Positions 26,824 to 35,316 of a stretch of DNA of 64,000 bases are shown piece after piece. The translations under genes and the position numbers were made by a program. This stretch comes from Vannielia litorea (lineage in GTDB: Bacteria > Pseudomonadota > Alphaproteobacteria > Rhodobacterales > Rhodobacteraceae). Location of the stretch: contig NZ_JAHVJR010000001.1 in the NCBI RefSeq assembly GCF_019801175.1, forward strand, positions 682,001-746,000, in the 5' to 3' direction. Under the pieces are notes generated by a model. It was not told the DNA's origin. It did not search any database and saw only the letters and a list, made by a program, of their open reading frames with translations. How positions within the stretch are numbered: position 1 is the stretch's first letter; every line of letters starts with the position of its first letter.

Positions 26824-27072
26824 ATGTCGGCTCTTTTTTGGCTATCAAATGTGAAGAAGGTGCGCCTTGAGCACTTCTTCTCGAAGTCACGTGGTGAACC
26901 TCGCGTCGGTGCTCGGCGCGTGTTGAGCGGGATTATCTTTACCAATCGCAGTGGCCTGAGGTGGTGCGGTGCGCCTGCGGTCTATGGCCGACGAAAAGCG
27001 CTCTGCAACCGCTGGAAGCGGCGGAGCAACAGGGGCGTCTTCGCCCGAATTTTTGCGGGCCTGGCGCCATGA
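26824..27072 (+). pseudogene. IS5-family transposase orfA (N-terminal part), isolated
   Basis: 82 aa: MSALFWLSNVKKVRLEHFF, then GARRVLSGIIFTNRSGLRW and LCNRWKRRSNRGVFARIFAGL, the N-terminal DUF4096-type domain of IS5/IS427 transposases. The frame closes where orfB should begin, and no orfB follows. The matching C-terminal half is the decayed piece at 10778-11259 in the same orientation. Confidence 0.82.
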
Positions 27073-27408
27073 ACGGCGGCTTTGGGGAGACGGGCCGCAG
27101 TGATGGCCGTGTTGGCGAAGGTTTGCAAAGGGCCGGGAGCAGACTTGGTCGTGTAGGGCGTAGAACCGACTTTCGCTGCACTTCAAACGAATGACCGAAA
27201 TGGGGCCGAGAGTGGACGGGTCGCTTTCAGGTCAGAGTATCGTGAAAGCGGACATCTGCGCATTTTCGGCGGGCACGGCCGGTTTCGGGCTGGCATCTAC
27301 TGGCGCTCGAGGGCGGCAGCTTTGATCTTCCGCAGATAGCCCCGTTGCAGATTTGGCCAGTTCCGACAATATCTTGGGTAACACTATATCTTGAAGGGGC
27401 GCGCGCAA
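27073..27408. other. Intergenic region, no gene seen
   Basis: About 335 bases between the IS remnant and the nuclease-STAND gene. GC content climbs back here. It includes AAAGCGGACATCTGCG-type degraded filler and, presumably, the promoter of the large gene; no clear -35/-10 pair recognised. Confidence 0.4.
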
Positions 27409-30400
27409 TTGGCTAGCGAAACCGCACCGACATCTAGAATGAACGCGGGTGGGCGGGCAACCGAAGCCGGAATGGACTTCCAAGCAGAGGTCGGTACTTG
27501 GCTTGCTGCCCATCTGCTAGCGCGGATGCCGGTCGGTGGGCGTTTCGGCCTTGCCAACACCGCATTGCCGGTCTCGATCCAGCTCGAAACCGGCGATGGG
27601 CTCGACGACATCCGCCTGGAACAGGACGACGCCAGCCGCATCGACCTGCAGAGCAAGACCAGCGCGGGCCTTGCGAAAAGTCCCAAGAGCCCGCTCGGCA
27701 AAACCATCAGCCAGCTCGCGCTGCTGATGATCGACGCGCGCGATGCCGGCGTCGCGATCGATCCGGCGAAGGCACGCGCCGTGCTGGCGGTCGCAGCAGA
27801 TGCGCCGCGCACGCTCGACGTGCTGGAACGCGGTTGTCGCGCTTTCGACCTTGGCGGAAGCTGGGCCACCACCAAGGCCGGGCGGTCGTTGGCGGAGCGC
27901 GACGCGCTCGATCTGTTCGAGAGGCACGCCCGGATCGCGTGGGCTTCGATGTCTGCGACGCCACCGACCGACGATGATCTCGTGATGATGGCGCGTTTGT
28001 TCCGAATAGCTCGCTTCTCGATGAACGAGTGTGAGGAGAATTGGCGCGAGGTGTCGAGGCTGATCGGTGGGAGGCTCTACGGCTCGCAAGCGTCCGGCGA
28101 CGCGCCGCTGCGCGATCTGAAGGGCATTATCCGTAGCATGATTGGCAACGGCGCGCCTGCGGATCGTGCCGGATTGCTGCGCGAGCTTCGCCGGCTCGGC
28201 CACAAGGATGTGGGCGCGGCTGACTATACCGCCGATCTTGGCCGATTGTCGGCAGCGACCGGCGCCGAGCTTGCGCGCCTCGCCGGGCACACCCGCCTGC
28301 CGATCGCGGGCGGCATCCCTATTGCCCGTGCCAGCGACGGCCCGCTTCGCGCAGCGGTCGATTCCGGCTCGCTGATTGTCATTGGCGAACCAGGGGCCGG
28401 CAAGACCGGTGCGCTGGTGATGCTAGCCGAAACGAGACGCGCGGCCGGCGATACGGTTGTGTTCCTTTCGGTCGACCGCTTTCCCGGTGTCGGCATCGCG
28501 GCAAATCTTCAGTCCGAACTGGGGTTGGAGCACCCGCTGGTCGAGGTGCTGAGCGCGGCGCCGGGTTCGGGCGCCAAGCTATTGATCATCGATGCGCTCG
28601 ACGCCGCGCGAGGTGGTCCGGCCGAAGGTGTGTTCGCGCAGCTGATCGAGACGCTTGGCGCTTCGGCAACGGACTGGACCATCATCGCGTCGATCCGCAG
28701 TTTCGACCTGCGCAATGGGCGCCGGTTTCGCGACGCGATGCCGGGATCGCCACCCGACCCGGCCTTTGCGGAGCCGGGTCTGGCCAACGTCCGGCATTTT
28801 CAGGTGCCGCGACTGGCAAAGGAGGATCTCGATGCCGCGGGCGCCGCTGCGGCCGATCTCGGCACCTTGCTCGCCGCCGCGCCTGAGAAGCTACACGACC
28901 TGCTGCGCAACGTCTTCAACCTCTCGCTCGCTGCGCAACTGCTGGCCGATGGCGCCAAGCCCGACAGCATCCGCACGGTCGCCACTCAGTCCGATTTGAT
29001 TGATGCCTATGAGGATGGCCGACTTATGGGCACCGCATTGCATGAGGCCGCGGCAGCGACCGTCGGCGCAATGGTTTCTCGGCGCAGGCTTGCGGTGCGC
29101 AAGGTCGTTGTCGGGCACGGCCAGCTCGACATGGTGATCCAGACTGGCGTCCTCATTGGCTCCGGCGATCTCGTGAGCTTTGCCCATCATGTGCTGTTCG
29201 ATCACGTCGCCGGCCGCTTCTTTCTTGAATGGGATGATCCAACCCGGCTGATAGGACAGTTGGGCGGCGACAGCTCGATCGCGCTGATGCTGGCGCCAGC
29301 ACTGCGCTTCGCTATCGAGCGGCTGTGGCGCCACGACGCCGACGGTAAGGCGCTGGTCTGGCGCTTGGTCGCAGAAATCTATGCCGATGCGGCTGTCGAT
29401 CCGGTGCTGGCCAATGTCGCTCTCCGCACCGCGATCGAGCGCGTGGCGGCGCCGTCCGATGTCGCTGGTTTGGTCGCGTTGATTTTGACTCGCCCGAATG
29501 ACGAAGCGCTGGCGACGATGCTTTCGCGGCTGGCCCGCTTTGTCGGGCTTGCGGTCGATACGTCTGGCACCATCGTAGCGAGCGAGGCGATTGCCTGGGC
29601 GCAAGTAGCTGATGCCGCGATTGCGACGGGATCGCGTGACCTCTCCGACGCGACGCGCTTCCTGCTCCACACGATGTTTGACAAGGGCGATATCGCCGAG
29701 GCCGAGCTGCTCGATGTCTTCGGCCGCGCGGCGCGGGCGCTGCTTGCCTTTGCCTGGGCTGCCGATCCGCCAATGCAGCAGACCGCGACCAACTCAATCC
29801 GTTTCGTCAGCAAGAGCTTCGCGTCCGATCCCGCCGCATCGCGCACGCTGCTCGACCGCATGCTTCGCGACCCGCATTTTTCGGCACATGCTGATCGGGA
29901 AGCCACCTGGCTCTCCGAGCAGATCATGCCGATCGCGCGGGTCGATCCCGACTTCACGATCGAAATCTACCGCGTCCTATATTCGCGCGACATCACCGAC
30001 AGCAGTACCTCTCATTTCGGCGGGCAGGCGAGCCGGATCATGCCGCTCTCGTCAAGCCGCAGTCAGGACTACCGCCATTGCCGCTATAATCTTGGTCGGT
30101 GCGTGACGCGGCTGCTCGAACTGTCGGTGCCGCTCGGCACGCGCGCGATCGTCGAAGCGGCGCTTGGCGAGACCGAACGTGCGATGCCGCTCGGCGATGA
30201 TCGCAAGCGGGTGGCGATTGTGGAGCGAGCGCCATTCGATCTGCTGGGTCGCGATTACACGTTCAAGGCGTGGGACGATAGCGAGGCGCGCCACGGCACG
30301 CAGGATGACGATGTCCTCGCGCAGTTGGTTACGCATCTGCGTGCCTGCTCGCCCGAAGCGTTCGCCGCGACGGTCGTGGCAGCCGCGAGCGAATATGCCG

Positions 30401-32340
30401 GGCCGGCCGTATGGACGCGAATTCTAGGCGTCGGCGCCGAGCGCGTCGGTGAGGTCGGCGACTTGCTCTGGCCGTTCGCCAGCAACGTCACGATCCTGGT
30501 GCATGCAGACATTGTTCGTGACGCGGTGCGGTTCCTGGCTACTGTTTATCCCTCTCGTTCGATAGAAGAGCGCGAGGCGTTCGAAGTCGAGGCGTTGCGG
30601 CCCGATCTTTTTACCGACGAGGCGGATCAATCCTGGTGGCGGCGCACACTCAGCCGGCTTCTGTCGCTGATCGATGCGGATGCCATCGCGAGTGACCCGA
30701 TGCGCGCGCTTCGTGATGAGCTGGTCGCGGCGGACGAACTCTTGGGCAATCCGCCGACCCGCTTGATGACTGTGTGTCGGGGCTCGGACCGCGGCGTCAC
30801 TCGCGACCAACTCTCCAGCGAGGCTGTGGACGTCGACGATGGCATCGATGCACAGATGTTGTCACGTACCGAGGCACTCTACGAAAAGGTGCAGGCAACG
30901 CCATTGGCAAACGATGCGGCGACGCTTGCGGATCTGTGGGCCGAGGTTCAAGCCACGATCGCATTTTGGGATGCCAACGCCGACGCGCTGAACGCTAAGG
31001 TCGAGCAGCCGGTCTGGGGCCATATCAGCAATGCTGTGGAGCGGATCGCTGGCGCGAAGGCCTATGAGTCCGGTGTCGATGCCATGCCGCCAATCGAGGA
31101 ATTGCTTACGGTGCTGCGCCGGCTCTGGGCGAGCCGCTTCCCGGAAGCGGAGGAAAATGACGGCGGGGATTCCAGCCTAAGCTGGGGCAATTGGGAGGTC
31201 CGCGTCTATGCGGCCGGCGCCTATGTCTCGCTCGCCGACCGCTTCGGCGAAACCTATGGAGAGATCGTCGAGATTTTTGATGCGATCCTCGCCGATCCAG
31301 TGCCGCAGGTCCGCTTGCAGGCGGCGCAGAGCCTGCAGGTGCTGAGCCGCATTGCGATCGATAATATGTGGGAACTTGCCGAGCAGGTCGCCCGCGACGA
31401 GCCCCACACTGGAGTGCTGAGTTCTTTCCTGCACCATGTCATTCCGCGCTTCACTTGGCACGACGTCGAGAAGTGCAAAGAGATCATCGAAATCGTGCGT
31501 GCCCGCCGCGAGGCAGTCGAGCGTGACGACAAGCCAGGTCGCGACGAGGTTGCCGAGCAACTTGGCGGCCTCACTGCGCAGCTCTGGTGCTGGCAGGAAG
31601 AGCCAGTCGCCCTTGAGTGGTTGACGAGCTGGGCTGATGATCCGGCGGCGCATTGCGAGTATTTCACCGCGTTCCTGTCGATGCTTCGCGGCGCGTTCTT
31701 CACCCGCTATGCAAGTGGCGAGGAGCGCGACGCCCGACTCTCCGATCGTTCGCAGCGGGCGGCAATGATCATTGTTGAGGCCTGTTCGACGGCAGCGGTG
31801 GCCAGCCATGCCGCCGTCACGAAAGACGAGGTCGACGGCGACGCGCGTGATGCCGCCATCGCCACCTATAAGGCTGCGGAGTCGATCATTGGTCACTTGA
31901 TGAATCAGCTCTATTTCGGCTCGGGCGCACATGCCGACAATCGCGAAGCGGCGACCGGACTCACGTCTACGGAGACCATGCGCCGGTTCCTCGACGATTA
32001 CCGCCCGATGCTGGCGCTGCTTGCCGCCTCGCACGAACCTTCGACGCATCATCACCTTGTCGAACTCTATGAATTTCTGATCCCGGGTGATCCGGCCGGC
32101 GTGTTCGACGCGCTGCACGCGCTGCTGACCGGACCGGCCGCGCGCGAAGGCTATCACCATGAAAACCTTGCCGCACCGGTCATTGTGCGGATGATCACAC
32201 GCTACATCGCTGATCACCGCTCGATCTTCGAGGATGACACGCGCCGCTCCGCACTCGTCGAGATCCTGCGCCTGTTCTCCGATGTCGGTTGGTTGGACGC
32301 GTTGAAACTGCTCTACGAACTCCCCGACCTGCTTCGCTGA
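27409..32340 (+). CDS. Large nuclease-STAND NTPase protein, candidate anti-phage (Avs-like) effector
   Basis: 1643 aa from the TTG at 27409 (GAAGGGG nine bases upstream). A TTG at 27391 or ATG at 27439 are alternatives. N-terminus: GRATEAGMDFQAEVGTWLAAH, Glu60, DD at 66-67 and IDLQSK with Asp79, Gln81, Lys83. This is the E...D-x-Q-x-K layout of restriction-like nucleases of the Cap4/DUF4297 group. A STAND-type ATPase follows: Walker A GEPGAGKT at 326-333, Walker B LLIIDALDA with Asp395, then SIRSFDLRNG. The remaining 1100 residues are helical repeats (for example VRLQAAQSLQVLSRIA), a likely sensor. By analogy with Avs/AVAST proteins it may bind a phage protein, oligomerise with ATP and cut DNA. 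Alone in its operon, on a mobile element, with GC-rich codon use unlike the segment to its left. Confidence 0.75.
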   Translation: MASETAPTSRMNAGGRATEAGMDFQAEVGTWLAAHLLARMPVGGRFGLANTALPVSIQLETGDGLDDIRLEQDDASRIDLQSKTSAGLAKSPKSPLGKTISQLALLMIDARDAGVAIDPAKARAVLAVAADAPRTLDVLERGCRAFDLGGSWATTKAGRSLAERDALDLFERHARIAWASMSATPPTDDDLVMMARLFRIARFSMNECEENWREVSRLIGGRLYGSQASGDAPLRDLKGIIRSMIGNGAPADRAGLLRELRRLGHKDVGAADYTADLGRLSAATGAELARLAGHTRLPIAGGIPIARASDGPLRAAVDSGSLIVIGEPGAGKTGALVMLAETRRAAGDTVVFLSVDRFPGVGIAANLQSELGLEHPLVEVLSAAPGSGAKLLIIDALDAARGGPAEGVFAQLIETLGASATDWTIIASIRSFDLRNGRRFRDAMPGSPPDPAFAEPGLANVRHFQVPRLAKEDLDAAGAAAADLGTLLAAAPEKLHDLLRNVFNLSLAAQLLADGAKPDSIRTVATQSDLIDAYEDGRLMGTALHEAAAATVGAMVSRRRLAVRKVVVGHGQLDMVIQTGVLIGSGDLVSFAHHVLFDHVAGRFFLEWDDPTRLIGQLGGDSSIALMLAPALRFAIERLWRHDADGKALVWRLVAEIYADAAVDPVLANVALRTAIERVAAPSDVAGLVALILTRPNDEALATMLSRLARFVGLAVDTSGTIVASEAIAWAQVADAAIATGSRDLSDATRFLLHTMFDKGDIAEAELLDVFGRAARALLAFAWAADPPMQQTATNSIRFVSKSFASDPAASRTLLDRMLRDPHFSAHADREATWLSEQIMPIARVDPDFTIEIYRVLYSRDITDSSTSHFGGQASRIMPLSSSRSQDYRHCRYNLGRCVTRLLELSVPLGTRAIVEAALGETERAMPLGDDRKRVAIVERAPFDLLGRDYTFKAWDDSEARHGTQDDDVLAQLVTHLRACSPEAFAATVVAAASEYAGPAVWTRILGVGAERVGEVGDLLWPFASNVTILVHADIVRDAVRFLATVYPSRSIEEREAFEVEALRPDLFTDEADQSWWRRTLSRLLSLIDADAIASDPMRALRDELVAADELLGNPPTRLMTVCRGSDRGVTRDQLSSEAVDVDDGIDAQMLSRTEALYEKVQATPLANDAATLADLWAEVQATIAFWDANADALNAKVEQPVWGHISNAVERIAGAKAYESGVDAMPPIEELLTVLRRLWASRFPEAEENDGGDSSLSWGNWEVRVYAAGAYVSLADRFGETYGEIVEIFDAILADPVPQVRLQAAQSLQVLSRIAIDNMWELAEQVARDEPHTGVLSSFLHHVIPRFTWHDVEKCKEIIEIVRARREAVERDDKPGRDEVAEQLGGLTAQLWCWQEEPVALEWLTSWADDPAAHCEYFTAFLSMLRGAFFTRYASGEERDARLSDRSQRAAMIIVEACSTAAVASHAAVTKDEVDGDARDAAIATYKAAESIIGHLMNQLYFGSGAHADNREAATGLTSTETMRRFLDDYRPMLALLAASHEPSTHHHLVELYEFLIPGDPAGVFDALHALLTGPAAREGYHHENLAAPVIVRMITRYIADHRSIFEDDTRRSALVEILRLFSDVGWLDALKLLYELPDLLR

Positions 32341-32570
32341 CGGTGAGCCGACCCCCGCTATCGCGGGAGATCTAGCCAACCCAGTGGGCTTTGCGAGGTT
32401 TCAGACGAAGCGAACGGCCGCTTTCGGGGGCGCTTTCTCATACATCGAACGGCGGCATTTAGGGCGCGAAGCGGTCGTCCACTGGGAGATTGCTCACTGG
32501 CAGCTTTGGGCCGCAAGCGTCACAAGAGGCTACGTTGTCATTACACTAAGTTGTCCCGACCACCAAGCAA

Positions 32571-32882
32571 TCAGAGTGAAGCATCAAACGCTGTGTTCGG
32601 CCACCTACTGAGAAACTTCTGGGCCTCCTCAGCATCCAGTTTCCTTGCGACTTGCTCCATCATCTCCACGCCTAGGTCCCGGCAAACTTCAGGGTAGTCG
32701 CACAGAAGATCCGTATGGTCCCATTCTGGAGTGCCATCGCGGTCGACACCTGGAACTGACCGCTCGTGCTCAGAAAGCCTCGGGTAAAGGGCCGTCGCGA
32801 CTTGTACTGCGTGCCGTGCCTGGTCCGGGGTCAGGGCATAGGTTGCTTTGACTTCGACGAGGATGATGTTCTCGCGGTCCAT
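32571..32882 (-). CDS. Small hypothetical protein of the element's right end
   Basis: 103 aa, ATG at 32882 behind AAGGAG. MDRENIILVEVKATYALTPDQARHAVQVATALYPRL suggests a short beta strand and helices; acidic overall. No family recognised. Lies next to a second small gene and the integrase on the same strand, the usual place for accessory genes of integrative elements. Confidence 0.6.
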   Translation of the reverse strand: MDRENIILVEVKATYALTPDQARHAVQVATALYPRLSEHERSVPGVDRDGTPEWDHTDLLCDYPEVCRDLGVEMMEQVARKLDAEEAQKFLSRWPNTAFDASL

Positions 32883-32929
32883 AGTCGTGCTCCTTGAACT
32901 TGTGGCCGTTACGTCGGGGCCGTGCTCGA

Positions 32930-33190
32930 TCAGCACAGCCTGTCCGTGGTCTTGCGGTAGAAGCGGCGGATGGAGTGGGAACATGCGTCGCTGGGGGCGA
33001 GGCCGTTGGCCTTCAGGAGGGTGCTGGCGGCGATCAGGCACTCGACTCCGCTGCCGATGAACTTGGCGTCCTTGTCTTCGTAGTGGTAATCGAGCTCGAC
33101 GGCGAGCAGACGCGAGAGCTCGTCTACGAGCAACAGCATGTTCTGGATGGATTGCTGGGGCGTGTTGGTGCGGGGGCCGGTGGTGGTCAT
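32930..33190 (-). CDS. Small hypothetical protein next to the integrase
   Basis: 86 aa. IQNMLLLVDELSRLLAVELDYHYEDKDAKF and HSIRRFYRKTTDRLC form helices. It is 51 bases downstream of the integrase stop and 47 bases upstream of the next small gene, so the three may be one transcript. No function recognised. Confidence 0.55.
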   Translation of the reverse strand: MTTTGPRTNTPQQSIQNMLLLVDELSRLLAVELDYHYEDKDAKFIGSGVECLIAASTLLKANGLAPSDACSHSIRRFYRKTTDRLC

Positions 33191-33241
33191 CGGAGGTGCT
33201 CCGTAGGGGTTGCAGGGCGTTGTTGCGGGATAGCGGCGGAC

Positions 33242-34432
33242 TCAGCCATCGGTGTCGGCGGGCGGAGCCAGGTTCTTCCAGACGGAGCCAACGACAGCGG
33301 TGGCGGCCTGCTGTGCTCCATCCATCAAGTGCGCATAGCGGGCGGTCGTCTGCGGCTGGGAGTGGCCGAGGAGATGACCGACAACTGGCAGATCGAATCC
33401 GTTGCTGATCAGGATCGACGCGTAGCTGTGCCGGAGATCGTGCAGGCGAAAATCCGTCAGGTCGGCCTCCTGCAGCAGCCACTTCCAGGGGCCGTTGACG
33501 TCCTGCATGGGAGTGCCGGACTTTGTGGGAAAGAGGAACTCGGATTGGGGATCCTGTTCCGCCTTGAGGTTGCGCAGGACCTCGACGGCCTCCGCCGTCA
33601 GCGGGATGCTGATGTCGGTGCGGGTCTTCGTGCGGTCGGCCGGCTTGTTCCAGCGCGCCACGGCAGTGCTGCCTTCGCGGGGCATGTCGAACTCCCGCCA
33701 GCGGGCGCCGAGCACCTCGGACCGGCGGGCCCCCGTCAGAAAGAGTAGGGAGATCGCGGCGGCGGCCTTGCGGTTCGGCATGCGGTGCAAGGCGCTCGCC
33801 ACCCGTTCCATCTCTTCGGGTGAGAGGTAGCGCTTCCGCTTGGTCTCCCGCTTCTGCTTGATCTTTGATGCCGCGTTGTCCTGGATCCAGCCACGAGTGA
33901 TCGCATAGCTGAGGGCTTTCCGGATCGATGCGAGGACGCGGTTCGCAAGGGTTGGGGCTCCCTCCGCGATTTTCCTATGCAGAGCAACGACGTCCTGACG
34001 CTTAAGATCGGCCACCTTAAGCTTGCCGAAGGCAGGAAGGACATGCCGATCCCAGTAGGAAACCTGCTCCGTCCGATACTTTTCGGAGATGTCCGGAAAG
34101 TGGTCGGTTTGAAAGGCGTCCCATAGTTCCTTCATGGAAGGAGCATTCGCTTTCTCCAACCTCTGCTCTTGGGGGTCTGAGCCGTTTTCCACTTCACGCC
34201 GAAGTTTCTTCGCCGCCTCTCGGGCCTCAGCTACGGTGGAAGTACTTGCGTCGCCGATCCGCATGCGGCGTTCCCGACCATTGACCGAGTAGCCAAATAC
34301 GAAAGCCTTGTGGCCATTGGGGGTGATCCTCAGGGCCAACCCGCGGACTTCGGTGTCCCGGAAGAGCAACTGCTTCATCGGGTCGGCCTCAATTTCCTTG
34401 ACGGCGGTCTGTGTTAGCTTGATTGAGGGCAT
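33242..34432 (-). CDS. int: Tyrosine site-specific integrase
   Basis: 396 aa, full length. N-terminal arm-binding domain of the DUF4102 type (KLTQTAVKEIEADPMKQLLFRDTEVRGLALRITPNG). A core-binding SAM-like region follows (about 95-180), then the catalytic domain with LTGARRSEVLGARW (Arg), HDLRHSYAS (His, Arg), LGHSQPQTTARYAHL (His and the active Tyr). It catalyses integration and excision at tRNA-Thr. The start codon is two bases from a GTGTACG pair, so binding there could also repress its own expression. About 137 bases separate the start from attR. Confidence 0.95.
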   Translation of the reverse strand: MPSIKLTQTAVKEIEADPMKQLLFRDTEVRGLALRITPNGHKAFVFGYSVNGRERRMRIGDASTSTVAEAREAAKKLRREVENGSDPQEQRLEKANAPSMKELWDAFQTDHFPDISEKYRTEQVSYWDRHVLPAFGKLKVADLKRQDVVALHRKIAEGAPTLANRVLASIRKALSYAITRGWIQDNAASKIKQKRETKRKRYLSPEEMERVASALHRMPNRKAAAAISLLFLTGARRSEVLGARWREFDMPREGSTAVARWNKPADRTKTRTDISIPLTAEAVEVLRNLKAEQDPQSEFLFPTKSGTPMQDVNGPWKWLLQEADLTDFRLHDLRHSYASILISNGFDLPVVGHLLGHSQPQTTARYAHLMDGAQQAATAVVGSVWKNLAPPADTDG

Positions 34433-34433
34433 G

Positions 34434-34451
34434 GTGTACGTCTCGTGTACG
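34434..34451 (+). repeat. Candidate integrase arm-type site pair, right
   Basis: GTGTACG-TCTC-GTGTACG, same unit, 11-bp period and orientation as at 6687-6704. It overlaps the ribosome-binding region of int. Confidence 0.6.
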
Positions 34452-34568
34452 ACAATTCTTGTGCATCAGGTGCGCCTTGCGTCTTCTGTTGTCAAGGGGC
34501 AGCAAGGATAACATGCTATAAATAAGTAAAAAATTCTAGAGTCCAAGGGGTACCGATCATATTGCACT

Positions 34569-34618
34569 CTGATTTGTAATCAGTGGGTCCGCGGTTCGAG
34601 TCCGTGTGGGGGCACCAT
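34569..34618 (+). repeat. attR: displaced host tRNA-Thr 3' half
   Basis: 50 bp matching 6591-6640 at 44 positions. Its T-stem is CGCGG/CCGTG. Because sequence past the crossover at the right end is chromosomal, this is the original host allele cut off by integration. There is no 5' half, so it is not a functional tRNA. Confidence 0.9.
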
Positions 34619-35316
34619 ACAAATCTTTATTTTCCGCGCTCTAAGGAACTCCGTTACGGCTACGTGCGGGCGCCGGGAGATATGGCTTCTGCGCGCCTTC
34701 GTGCGAGTGCTTCCGAAAATCCCGTGACTGACGAAGTTTGGAACGTGCCGTTTTGGCGCATGGATGAGTGTCCAAATTGGCGTCCAATTTTTCTAGTCTG
34801 GTAACGCTCGATCTCATTCCAAATCAAACTGACTCAGTTTGATAGGCAGCGATGGCTAGGCCTGCAGGAGAATTGGACGCACACCTTTCAAAGCGCACGC
34901 GCTTCGGGACGGGAAGCTCTTTACCAAAGCACGCCGATCCCGGACGAGTCGTTCTACTAGATGAGGGGCAGTGTCGCCGAATAGAACATACGTTCATCGT
35001 GCGGAACTCTCTCTGTACGAAAGTCGGCTCTGCAGAAATTTCGGCCGTTTCCGAACAGCTTGATGTGAGCGGGTGTCGTGATCAATGAATAGTATTCACC
35101 CCTCAACATCGAAGGTGGCGTTGAGACGCGGGTAAGGTCACCGGACATCGGTGTTGCCTGACACCTCGAGCAAGGGTCCGCATTCATCTCCCTGGCATCA
35201 TCACCCAACACAACCCGCATTTCTTCAGGGCCACACCGCCCCCATACCCTCAGACCAAAGTCGCCCCTCGGGTGCGCACCATTTGACTGTATACTTGGTA
35301 TCAGGAGAATGTTCCG
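34619..35316. other. Region between attR and the regulator gene, no gene seen
   Basis: About 700 bases, AT-richer at first. Open frames here have no ribosome site or motif. It presumably carries the promoter for the AcoR-like gene and possibly debris of older insertions. Confidence 0.45.

Larger units (their letters stand above)
6591..34618. mobile_element. Integrative element inserted in tRNA-Thr (about 28 kb)
   Basis: Bounded by a 50-bp direct repeat of the tRNA-Thr 3' half. Inside the left end lie HTH/excisionase-like genes and a primase-helicase; at the right end lies a tyrosine integrase transcribed inward from the att site. GTGTACG pairs near both ends resemble integrase arm sites. Cargo: a less GC-rich signalling and secretion segment, then a large nuclease-STAND protein, then small unknown genes. 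No conjugation or virion genes are visible, so it is a satellite-like or mobilisable island rather than a complete ICE or prophage. Confidence 0.85.

Noticed and set aside
34583..34804. 73-aa open frame starting in the attR tRNA fragment
   Set aside because: The start lies inside displaced tRNA sequence and the peptide has no protein-like pattern.
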